Positions 32,735 to 44,800 of a stretch of DNA of 64,000 nucleotides are shown in pieces; the stretch's first letter is position 1, and each line of letters starts with the position of its first letter. The DNA comes from Trichobilharzia szidati (lineage: Eukaryota; Platyhelminthes; Trematoda; Strigeidida; Schistosomatidae), in assembly GCA_944472155.2 (NCBI GenBank), contig OX235277.1, forward strand, positions 35,040,804-35,104,803, in the 5' to 3' direction. The notes beneath the pieces are model-generated. The model saw only the letters and a program-made list of their open reading frames with translations, searched no databases and was not told where the DNA came from. The position numbers and the translations under genes are program-made.

Positions 32735-35700
32735 ATCCTTTGGATTCCAAGTGGAATACAGCGCCTTAACAGCACGTCTCCAATTTGTTCTATTTGGCAC
32801 TGTCCTCATCAGCTGGGTTCACGATTGCCATAATCTCTCATCTCTTCCTCGCATGATGTACTCCATTTCACTCTCAAATGACTCACCTGTCATTTCCCAT
32901 TGGGTTTCCAGTCGAGTGATGGCTTGCATCGCGCGCGATGTCATTCAATGACCTTCTCAACATATGCCCGATTCATCTCCATGTTCCTCTGCACATTTGT
33001 TGAGCGGTTGTTCTTGGTTGGTTTGTTCCCAGAGTTTTTTGTCGTTAATTCTTTCAAACCCACCATTTTATCTTTAGTGTGTAGCGAAGGCAGCTGCTGA
33101 TAAGCTTGTGACTTGTTGAAAATCCTTTTCGTGACACGCAGTGCACGTTTCTGACCCATATAGAAGGACTAACTTGACAGTGGTGTTGAAAGTGTGAAAT
33201 TCGCTTCTTACCCTGACTGCAGAAGATTTCCAATATGGTTTCAGATTGATGAAGGAGTATCATGCCCCTTCCGATTCTGGCTTTGACATCTCCATCCATG
33301 CTGTTCGCCTGTGGTCGAAACAATGCATCCTAGATAAGTTAAGGAAGTGACCTCTTTCAAATCTCTCCTGTTGATGGTGATTGGTATAGCTTTCTAGTGT
33401 CGTTGGTTGGTTATCTGCACCACGTCAATCTCCTCTTTGTTCATCTTGAGCCCTACCTTCGCTGCCAACTTCTTCAGCCAGCCTTTTGCTTTTCGCTCGC
33501 AAATCTTCGATTTTGTGTGACATCAAACATAAATCATTTACGAAATCCAAATCTTCTAGAGTCTTCTTGTTGGTCCAACGTATTCCTGTCTTCTCACTAC
33601 CTGCGCACAGTCTGATGCATAATGCAGTCCATCACATTTACGGATATCATCGGTGATAATAGGCAGGCAGCCTAGTCCTACTCATTTATTCACCTCGAAC
33701 ACCTCGCTGAGTCTTTCGTTGGGGATCACCTGACACGTGACATTGCCATATAGCTGTTGAATGAGGTTTATAAATACTTGGAGCATACCGTAGTCTAGAA
33801 GTATATCCTGATTACTTCATGGTCAACGTTGTTGAAGGTCTTTTTGATGACGATAAAGTTATGGTAGAGGTTTGACTGCAGTTCTATGCTTTGTTCGATG
33901 AAGATGCGCAGAGTTTCAACTTGATCCGCACATGATTTGCTTTTCTGAATCGAGCTTGTTTATGTCGGAGTTCCCCACGCAGTGCATCTTTCGTTCTCTC
34001 CACAATGATGTGACTCAGTATTTTGCTTGTCGTGGACAAGATCACGATTCTGCAGCAGTTCTTACAATGATATAAATCGCACTTTTTTGACAATTTGACG
34101 AGGTAGCCTTTCTTCCATCGGCAAGTACCTTTCCCTCCTTCCGAACCTTTTCCAGCAATGACACGAGCATAACTGCTGCAGTCTCTGGGTCCGTTTTCAG
34201 TGCTTCCAGAGGAATTCCGTCCAGCTCTGCTGCCTTCCTGGACTTCAGTAGCTTGATCAAATGTAGGATTTTTGCCTTCATTGGAAGACTGGTATCTACT
34301 GGGACTTCTGTGCGTACTGTTGGTAGTGTTTCTGGGCCAGTAGCAAGTGATGGTTGATTCAAGAGTCCTATGAAGTGATCACCTCATCGTCTCATTTTTT
34401 CTCCACTTCGGTAATCAGGCTCCCTTGAACACCTTTTCATAGGTTTCACCTGAATTGATCTCTTCTCGGATAGACATGGTTATCTGATATCATGTTCCAA
34501 GGCTTCTTTTGCCTGCGGCCTGTTCTGCTTCACTGTCATTTCCAGTGTGTATCGGAATTGTCTTTTGTCTTTCCTGGCATTCTTCTTTACTTCTTTATTC
34601 AGTGCAGTGTACACTGGAATTAGCTTCTCCTGATATTCATCTTAGTATTGTTCCATATTCCGTTTCACCATTCTCCTCCCTTCTGTTAGCCCCCAGGTGT
34701 CCGTCGACAGCATTCTTTGTCTTCTCTATTCCTTCTTCCTGAAACGCTTGCACACGTTTCCTTGAACACCACCTTCAGAGAGTTTCAACGTTCTTCCACG
34801 CAAGCCTCCTCAGTGAAACCACGTAGTGTCTCCAACTTTGCTCTGATGGCTACAGTGAGGGCATCTTCTTTATTTTCGTCTTTCGGTTTCTGAGCGTTGA
34901 AATAGAATTGTGGTCTGTTCCCGGTTGCGCTGAAGGCTTTCGACTTGACTTTGGGGATTCTTTGATTTAGATAATAGTCTTGGCCGGCATCTGGTCCCCT
35001 TCTCAAATTTGTGTCCAGAAAACTTCGTCTCCACTGAAGTTCAGATAAAGTTTATCTGGATTTGTCTCCATCAGGTGAAATCCACATAGTCCTCTGTGTG
35101 TCCTTTTGCTTATACACACTATCTCCGACCACCAATTCACTGAAGGCGCAGAAATCTGTGAAGAGTCCTCTATTATCATTCATTTCCCTGAGCCTCCCGA
35201 TCCATGGTGGTTTCTCTTCCCGTATTGTCCGCTCCCAGTGCGGTATTCATATCTCCCATGAGGATTTTGATGTCACCATTTGGGATGTTGTCCATAAGTG
35301 TTTGTAATGTCAGTAAAATCCCCTCCTTTCCTCTTGTCCCGCATTGTTTGTAGGTGCGAAGCATTAGATGACTGTTAGTCATCAGTACGCTCGCCTACCA
35401 TGCACATGGTCCGGGGTTCAATCACCGGCCGACGCATACCCGATATCCATGGTCGGCCTGCTAAACTTGGCCTACCGATATCACATGTTGAAAATTCCAT
35501 ACTCGTATCAAAAATACTGTGAGGAATTAAGCTATAAAAAATTTAATTAATTAATTTAAGTTGAAGCTTGTTGTTATGATCCTGCAAGAGGAGATTGGTT
35601 CCTATGGTATTAGGGTTTTGGCTGACAGTTGTGACATCGTGGTAACCACTCACTGTGTAAGTGGGTGTCGTTTGGGTGACCGGAGTAGAATTTGGTTAGT

Positions 35701-36010
35701 CCACATCCATTCTATCCTTTCTCGCAGATTCTCAGCTCTTCTATACTATATCTCTTCGTTTCTTTGGCTACCTAGGAAGCCTTCCCAACTTCCCACATTG
35801 CACAAACATTTTACGTCCCCAATCTTATTCCTGCTTTCATCACGAGAAGACACACCGGCTGACTGGCCTCCCTAAACTTTTCACCGACCTGCGTCATTGA
35901 GCCTCTCTAATTCTAGCGTAGAACAATTTAGTTTTCTTATTTTGAATTTTTGAATGTTTTATTGTGCATTGTAGTTTCTGTAGAAGTTTGTTTAGTTTTG
36001 TATGGTGGTG
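32735..36010 (-). mobile_element. Old RTE remnant on minus strand, nearly full length (unit 1)
   Basis: Read right to left: a degraded GTWNVR-like start near 35,840, VVTTMSQLSAK, LMDNIPNGDIKILMGDMN, LDGIPLEALKTDPETAAVML, HKQARFRKANH, VKARIGRG and a final WNPKD-like end near 32,735. Many frameshifts. It is interrupted by a SINE-like insertion near 35.4-35.6 kb. It lies between genes 1 and 2. Confidence 0.75.
35368..35560 (+). mobile_element. SINE-like insertion with tRNA-type B box (unit 1)
   Basis: About 190 bases interrupt the endonuclease of the antisense RTE between relics of ARFNS and VIQCYAP. It starts with tRNA-like text (ACGCTCGCCTACCATGCA), has a B-box-like GGTTCAATCA at 35,415-35,424, and ends in an A/T-rich TAATTAATTAATTT tail. 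The RNA is not expected to fold as a true tRNA. Confidence 0.55.
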
Positions 36011-38708
36011 TCAGTAGCTCCAATTCAAACCCTCCCTTTATACTTGGGCTTGTGACAGGCTAGAAATTTAGCAAGCCAGTAAACTAAGAGAGATTGGGAC
36101 TTGATATAAGTCAATTTTTCATTCCTCTCTTTCAACTGACATTGTAGGAACAGTAGTCGTTTCAGTCTTTTCTTCTACTGTAAACGACCGTTTAGACGTT
36201 AACTGTTCAATTTTGCAATCAAACCGACAATTACATCAGTAATCAATAACACATAATCCTTGATGATCCTCCACTGTATACTGCTGGCTTCAACTATTCA
36301 TTCCTGTCGAACTATGTTCTCAACTGTGACTCAGACATATTAAATAGACACTTCATCTACCAAAGAGCTCAGTTTCACCTCATTTAGTTTATTATGAACA
36401 TTGATTCAGTGAGCACACCCAACACTTTATTCAAGTTCAACAAACAGTTATACATGAGAAGAAATATGGTGTGGTTCTGACGTCTACTTCTTCACTGCTA
36501 GTAGACTGTTTGGTGACATGACTTGAAAGTTTTGTTCACAGCACACAGGCAAATCAACCTTGCCTTCGGGACTGGTTTGTTGGTGACACCGTTATTATCT
36601 ATGTTATGGAGCAGTACCTAGGGAATTCTTCCGGAAACTGAAGCACAACCCTTCCAACTGTAAAGTGTGTTATTCAGCATAGATCTTCCCACTCTTGGTT
36701 ACGCCGACTTAAGACCAGCTACTTCTGATTACGTATCAGTGTATGGAAGGCAATATGGACTGAGTAGTTATTACCACCCAAACCTGCCTTACTTTGGTGA
36801 GGAGAAGAAACTAACTGTGTTGTTCGTGAACCGAATGCGTGATATCAGCTTATGTTGCTCTCAAATTTTCACCTGGTGCCTACTCTCTAAATTGTTCTCC
36901 TCATTCTCGAATACATAGAAGAATGTCGAGTATTACTCCTGATTGGATTTCCATTGGCTATAATTACCCACTGATAGACAAAATGTAAGTTCTGTGTCAC
37001 TCACTTCCACCCTCTATCCGACTACTGACTAGAGTGAACAAGGGAACTGGAAGATGACACACGCTTCATAAGTGCCATTTCTTGCAGCAGTAATTGGTCA
37101 CTATCACCATGTCATGGTGATGGTTATCAACCAAGAAGAGCAGTGCTCCAATTTGAAGGTGGAAATGTTTAAGAAAGCTTGAACCAGTAGATTACACAAC
37201 GCGCATTTTGAGGATCTTCGACGAGTAATTAGGAAACAAACGTGTGCTCAAACTGACTGCATAACAAGCAATCAAAGATGAAGTATTCAGAATAATAATA
37301 ATGTGATTATGACAGCGACAATCTGTGAAAGGCTTAGTAGGAGGGAGTATTTTTCAATGTTTACATTCATGTACTGATGGCCGAGGCTCAGAAAGGAGCT
37401 GAACTAATTTCTTCTAAAATACATAGACCTGACTGGCTTCTTCAGGGGGAGCTCGATGGAGTCAGCTGTATGTAAAGGCGACATTAAGGTTGGGGCACAG
37501 TTCAACAACAGCGTCTCAATTGATGCAAACGCACGGGTGACCTTCAGCAGACCAGTCAAAAACAGAAGGAATTTTTGCACGAAAACGGACGTATATCTAC
37601 AAGGAAGTGCATGAAAACACATTAAACAGGTTACCTTTCGCTGATATTCTAACGACAGAAGACAAGGGCCAGGCAACAGATCGTTTATTGAGAACATCAA
37701 CAGATATTTATAAACAGAGATGTGAATAGATCTTGTTCACGATTTTTGTGTAACCGTGAAGGGTGCTGTTCCGCAATCCGACGATGGACAAGGCTAGTTA
37801 TGTGGCCAATCTAACTGGTTTCAGAGGAGCAGTCAAACTGGTGGATATGCACAGAGGAGGTGAAATAAGAAGCGCTTCAATATTAAGCGGAATGCAAGTT
37901 GCATTTACAGGAATGACGGATTCAGACAGAATTGAACCTGGTTCCAGTACGCCTGATCACCCGATAAAGTGACATATTACATAAGTGTTTTGATTCTGTG
38001 AACACTTGGCGTTCTTTGAAATCTTATACACTTATGAGACACAAAAATCTTTGCATGGTTCGCCATGTTCATAAATTCACCAACTTGATAAAGTTAAATA
38101 ATTGCCTCATTCTGAAAATACCTACAATTAAGTTACTGCATATAAACTGGATTGTGTGAACTCTCGTTTACTTTTATCTTAAAAAGGCCGTAAACAGCAT
38201 AGCGAGAAGTCAGTAGAAACAATATCGCTTCAGGTTTTTAATTGACTGACAGACACAAAAACTGATATAAAATAATCGTCATTACTGCACAGACAATAGA
38301 CAGTAACAACTGGTTCCATCTTGCATGCATGTTACAACTTGACAGTGAGTGAAATTACCAGATTGCCGTAATCTTTGTGTAGGTAATAACGCATCACAAA
38401 TTGATCACAAATATGAATGAAACAAAAGAGTGAACACCATGTTCAATGGATGGTAGTGAGATGTGGAACATTCGGAACTCTGAACATAATTAAATTCGTC
38501 AGACTCAAATGGAATCACATGACATAATAAGTGAGATGAGTGAATTGTCGTTGATGAAGTTAAATAAATACTACGTTAATCTATGTTACAATTAAGTGAA
38601 ATCAGATACGAAAATATTGTATAAACGTCGACGATTGAAAAACGTCTTGTTGCCTTTGCTAACTATAATGATCGTGAGCATTATTGATGAACACTGAGAG
38701 GAGAATAT
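36011..38708. other. Intergenic, between old RTE and gene 2's end
   Basis: No gene supported. 37,465-37,715 differs completely from its counterpart 63,185-63,290 although both flanks match. Confidence 0.5.
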
Positions 38709-38806
38709 TTATTTCACCGATTTCTGTTTACACCATCGTCTATAGGAGAAGTAGAGAATGGCGAATATCGTCGAAACTGACACGACTACTATTGCTACAA
38801 TGATAC
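38709..38806 (-). CDS. Gene 2 last exon: transmembrane helix, cytoplasmic tail, stop (98 nt)
   Basis: After a pyrimidine-rich CTCCTCCTCCAG acceptor, the phase-1 frame reads IIVAIVVVSVSTIFAILYF, a clear membrane helix. A basic tail SYRRWCKQKSVK and a TAA follow. The Arg/Lys-rich tail after the helix supports a type I orientation. It is the only visible terminal exon; gene 1's lies outside the window. Confidence 0.85.
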
Positions 38807-41800
38807 CTGGAGGAGGAGAATCGAAACAAAAGAGAAATTAAGTTATTTCACAGTTCACATGTGGTGAATCAAAAACAACATATCTTAAATTGTCGCATGT
38901 CATTATACGGTGATGTCAATCAATAACATCGCCAGAGGATTTCAGTGAGAAACGGTCATTCATATATGAAAACACGCTAGTGGGTACTTGCATACAAAAT
39001 CTTACTTCAATTCTAGTCGTCAGGTGAATACAAATAACCTGTCTATATGTAAACGTGTCTATCTTCATGCACTTCACATTCGAATAGCAACATGTGGAGT
39101 GAATCTCCCACACTGGATGTACTTATTGGACGTTCTGTCTGAAAGACTGACAGAAACTGAATTTATTGCAGTTTCCTTGAGTTCATTGGTGACAGCGATC
39201 TGTGGCAGATAATTCGATCATGGTTCTCGAGATGAATCACGTGAAGTTAATTTTGAAGTGAAACTGAAGAATGGACACTACTTCTCGAAAGGAGTGGGAA
39301 GATCGCCTCGCTACACCTTTATTATGGAATGCCTCATGGAATATGGGCACAAAGCTAGCTCACAAAATAACTTCAAAATTATCTACAGAATACGTGAGAA
39401 TCTTACTTGAAGAGTGCTAATCAAACTCCATCAAAACTCCAGAAGCAATGACAGTTCACACGTTAAATTCTCAACTCTGTATACAAAAGAAGTTGGTTCA
39501 GTCATAAATCTACACTGGACTTCATCTCGCTTAACACTGGATAAGTAAATCGTATGTTGGTTAATTCCTCATAGTGTTATTTTCTCCCACCACCCCTTAC
39601 TCAATTTCTACCCCTTACAACCACTGTTGTTAACTTGATTCTCGTTCAAACTTACAATTCAAATGACACATCTTGGTAAATATTCCTTTAGTTGCTTAGA
39701 GTATTTGCTATACATATGTGACTGTACAGCTTGAGAATGTTATCACCGAAATAACCACCCTTCGCTGAACGTCTTTTCATTTATATTTTCTATCAATGAC
39801 GGCTTCAAACTCCGTAAATTCAAGTCCGTCCACACTATTTATTTCGTTTGGAATTCTGGAGAGCTGCAGAGAATGGCATTGATTCCATCATCGAAATACT
39901 CGAAAATATCTCATGGACAGAAGTGAGGTGTGTAAAAATAAAGTATTCTGTTTTGCTATATGAATTGCAGGTTCATTTCACTCAAATAAACTATCACTGT
40001 AGCGAGGCTGGTTATGAGTTCGAGGATGACACAATGAGCTCTCAAACGTCTTGTTTATTGTTATTATCTCCTTCGTTTTGTTCGCTGTTAGAGATACTTA
40101 GTCACATGCAAGTATGTGTATTCAGTGCAAGGTATATAACCTGACCAAGTGATGACGACATATAATCAGCATCAGTGGGTTCATCAACTGCTTCCATGGA
40201 CGTTCAACCCTTGTCCCTGCCGTGGCCATCATAAACAGGTAGTTCTTCTAATAGTGACTATCCCATTGACTTTCTTATCCAAACTTCCTGTTTATTCACT
40301 TTTTTTTAAAGTTTTTCTTAATTCCTATTTACACTACCGTATTTTCATATCAGAACTTCCTGTCTATTTAGTTATTTTATTATTTCGACCTATTTAATCT
40401 CCGATTGCATGGACAATTATTCGTCCCATTAGTTATGATCCCTCTACAGTTTTTATCCAAACATTCTACATTTCTAGCCCCTAATTGCACAATATGTCAA
40501 TCTTCTCAGTAATTATGAAGCTAATTTGTATGAGTTTTATCCGTCCCCCTGTTTATTATGGCATTTTAACTCCTAATTGTAATTCCATGAATCTGAACCT
40601 TGACCAGAAATTATTCTGGAACATTCCTACCCATTTATTATAAATACACGAATGTACAGCTGTCTGGTTGATGATTTCGTCGAAAAGAAAATTTTCCTCA
40701 CTGCAACTGTCATTTTATTCCATATGATCGGATGAGTAAATGTTTGAAGGAGAACTGCATATACATATACATTTTTGACGGTAAATGTTGTTCGAACTCA
40801 CCAATATGAATACTGGTAAACGAATCGCTGGTTACTTCAAACTGAAAGTCTGAATAAAACAAAGAAAATTTGTAGTTAACACTTTAGTTGAATTGAGGAA
40901 GTATTTCGGGACTGCAGTCATCACTTCTGACGCCAAAAGGTTGATGTGTCTATGTATGTATGATGTATATAAACAACAACATGTATCGGATAGCTTAAAT
41001 ATGTAAATAAACCATTTTCAAAGAGATAATCAATTAACTTCTGACAACTTTGTATTAATTGCATCGTAGTTCTTGACGAAATACAGCACTGTCAGGTTTC
41101 ATTATGATATACAGGTATCCTCATTACACTGAAATCTCTCTTGTTCAAATCTGCTAATAACAGCGTCTTTGTTTCTCTATAAGCGTTGAATAAACCTCAG
41201 TGTAGATTTGCTGTAACTAGGAAATTACCTGATCGACAAAATGTTCTGTTATCGAAAGTAGTCATAGGTGGTTGAAACCAAATTGACTTGTAACAACTAA
41301 TACTTCAGTATTTAACGAATACTATTCCTTCATTTCTCGTGTTCCCGGTGGATGACAGGATTTCGTCAGTGTCGTTCGTTGTCGTTTTAATAATGACAGC
41401 TGCAGATTTTTGAGTTTTCCAAGCACATCGACAGTATTCACACAGACTCCTATTTCAGTCATCTAGATGTCTGATAACGTCATTAATTCAGAAGGCGAAC
41501 TATGTGATCTTAACAAATGTAAATATGAGAGACACAAAGTGCAAGTGATATACCACGATTGATTGAGTGATGTCAAAGTCATGCGGAATCTCTTTTGAAC
41601 GGAGTGAATATTCATGGAAGGGGAGAACGAATATGATTTAAAAATGAATAGTAAATGAAAGGAAGGCGACAAGAATCTAGTTGCAAATAACTCAAGATTT
41701 GTCACTTGAAAAGTCGAGATTCAGTGGAAACTTATAGTTGACACGACGAACTAACGTGACTAGCAGAATTAAGTCGTGAAGAGAGTATTGGCTAGCATGT

Positions 41801-44800
41801 AATCCCGATTCCCAGCTCGAATTGATGTCAAGCCATCACAACTGTGCGAAATCACAGTAACATTTCTTGTGAGAAAATCTCAATGTGAGCATTTTATAGG
41901 AAAACATGTCGAATCACAGATTTCAGAATAATGTAGTGGAATGCACTGAGACTATTCGTCAGCAGAATTTATATCATTTGTAGTCACCGATATACCACTG
42001 GAGAAGGATAGAGCTGGCTGGAGTCAAACAGAAAGTGATTTTTTCATAATAAGCAAAATAAAATCTGGACTGCCCAGTGGCTTTAGCTGTTTTATTGAGT
42101 AGACGTGGGGGAGCTTCCATAGCTGAAAGGCGAAGGTGAATCATTCGGAATAAAGCATTTGTGGAAGTGATCAAGTATGTTCTGGTGGTCTGTGCTAATA
42201 AAAGCAGCCATATGTTAATTGGTAATTATATATGAGATAGAAACATAATTGTTTGTCGCTGTATTGCTCTCACATATTCAAACCATGTTGTCTTTCGTAG
42301 AATTTCCACCTGAATTTTAACACACACTAGCTAAAACAGCTTATTTCCCCAAAATATTGTTAATTATATTTATTCTCGAGAAGTAAACTGAGTGTACGTC
42401 ACAGGCTACTTCTTTAGCTTTCAGTTTACCAATATCACCTTTTTCCATTTTAATGTGTGGATCAAGTGCCGGCCTTATATTCTGTTCTAACCGCAGTTCA
42501 TTGATATTTATTTGACAGAATGTAGCCCAACCAAAAACAAGATCCTCTGTCCTTTCATGTCATAACCGAAACATCACTGTTCCAGTGTCAACTTAATTGT
42601 AAACAAGATAAAATTTTGAATTACTGATAAAGGACGATAAAAACATGTACTCTGGTAGGACACTTATTGGTGTTATGTGCTTAGTCCTTTGTTTACTGCA
42701 GACTGAATTCTATCAGTCAAGTTTGAAATGTGGTCAGCATGCTAAGTAGCTCGCCAACTAGCTGCACTCAAACGTGTTGCTGTTAGATGGTTGGAAGCAA
42801 TCAGCAGGAAGCCTTGAACCTGAGTTTCATTCTTTTCGATACTCGCCAGCTAGGTGTGTATGCAAACTTGAGGGAACTCATGTCGCTTCCGGGATTCGAA
42901 CTCGGGTCACATAGTGGTGTCATGGAAGGCGATATAACTGAGATATCTGGGTTTCTGAAATAAATACGGTTATTTTTATTCGATTGCAAACTTGACTATT
43001 AGAATTCAGTTTGGAGTAAAAATAGGAAAGTTGACAAGACACTGGATAGTATGCAAACCAGATATAGAGGAATTAAGTCTTGAAACAGAATAGCTCAGAG
43101 GTAATATCTCATTGCGCAAGACTGTCAGACATGGACTTGAATCACTGAAGAGGCATACCTTCGATGAGCATTGCAGATAAACATCGAATATAAGTGTTTA
43201 CTAAGAGAAAATCTCGGAGAAAGCTATGAGGTAGATAGAAATGAACATGCATATAAAACGAATGGATAATGGAGCTAACGACGACAGATTCACAACAAAA
43301 TAATTGACAGAGGTTAGAACGGAAACAAATAGCAACCAGTGCAAATTAAAGCAGATTGAAAACCAAATGAACACAATGAAAAATATATATCATGAAAGAT
43401 ATCAAATAATTAAAAAAATTAGCATCGAAAGAAATTGAAACATCTCTAAAAAATTTCAAAATTCTGTAAGAAGAAACTTTTAACACAGACAGAATAAAAT
43501 CCTCTGATACAAAGATAAGCCATAGAAACAGATGTGAAACGAGAATATATTTGATGGGACTATCCGAACTGCAATCAACTTGCAGATTGCATACTGACTG
43601 CATCGCCCAGTTCACAAATCACAGATGTTACTAACCACATATCCAATATCAAGAGTGAAGAGTGACATATTGCAGACAAATGACGCCATCTCTCTCCCAC
43701 TCTCTCTCTCTCCCTTTCTCTCGCTTTATCCAACTCTATCTGTATCTCTGACTTTTCCAGTTATTGGTGAGAAATGAAGTGGACTCACGTGTCGTGGTTT
43801 CCACAGCCGACGCCATCTCCTTCGCCGTGGTAACTGCAGCTTCTGAAGAAGGTGGAAATCAAATGCATCCGAATTAGAAATCGACAAATGAATCATTTTA
43901 AGTAAGGAGGTTGACTTGACATCCAGGATATCGCAATGTCGCTCTGTGTTTACTTGATCACGTTAGATGTCTGGATGGGTGGTTGGGTGGATGTATACAG
44001 TAATTTAAAGACAATTACAGACAACAATGGATAATACTCCAGTTGGTGACATTAAAATACCATTGGGAGACATGAACGCCAAACTGGGACCAGACAACAC
44101 AGGAAGGGAACTCATCATGGGTAGGGAATCTCTTGAAGAAACGAATGAAAATGGAGAACTCATCGCCGACTTCTGCGCCTTCAGTGAACTAGTGATTGGT
44201 GGCAGCGTATACAAAAACAAGGATATCCACAAGGCTACATGTGTGTCACCAGATGGGCGAACCAAAAACCAAATTCACTTCATCTCAATCTCAAGGAAGT
44301 GGAGGCGCAGCCCACTGGACACAAAAGTAAGGAGAGGAGCAGACGTTGGCTCAGACCACTACCTCGTACAAGGGACAGTCCAAATCAAATGAAAAGCTTT
44401 CAGAGAAACAGGAGATGTAGATAGACCACAAGTCAAGTTCAACACTCAAAAGCTGAAGGACGGGGACACAAAGGACATCTTCACTGCAAGCATAAAGGAT
44501 AAAGCAGAGACACAAATCAACACTGGCGAAGAGGTCAGCGTCGAAAAGCACTGGAACAACTTGAAAACAGTGTGGAGTCAAACTTGCATGGAAGTTCTAG
44601 GTAAAAAGAAGAGACAGGACAAACAGTGGCTCACTACGGACACTTGGAGACTGATAGAAGAGAGAAGGATGGTGAAACAAAAGATTCTCCAGTGCACCGA
44701 CGAGCAACAAAAACAGGATTTGAATGCAAGCTACAAGACACTGAACAAAAGAGTAAAGAAGAGTGCCAGAGAAGACAAAAGAAAATATTATGAAGCCATG

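Larger units (their letters stand above)
1..39627. repeat. Tandem unit, copy 1 (about 39.6 kb)
   Basis: The first bases of the window reappear at 39,628, and the two stretches stay alignable in the same order to the right end of the window. Identity is high in most introns. The offset changes from about 39,628 at the left to about 25,580 at the right, because copy 1 carries extra stalk-exon cassettes and RTE insertions. True unit boundaries cannot be set, since a tandem array can be cut anywhere; the coordinates only mark where the sequence starts to repeat. Confidence 0.93.

Noticed and set aside
1..39627. Tandem unit as an assembly artefact of two haplotypes
   Set aside because: Not excluded, but the copies differ by kilobase-scale insertions and by cassette number, and the gene structure crosses the junction (terminal exon at 38,709, upstream exons in unit 2), so a real array is the simpler reading.
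41231..41247. 17 nt exon with ATAACAG acceptor and GTAATT donor (copy near 1,600 in unit 1)
   Set aside because: The length is not a multiple of three and would break the phase-1 chain.
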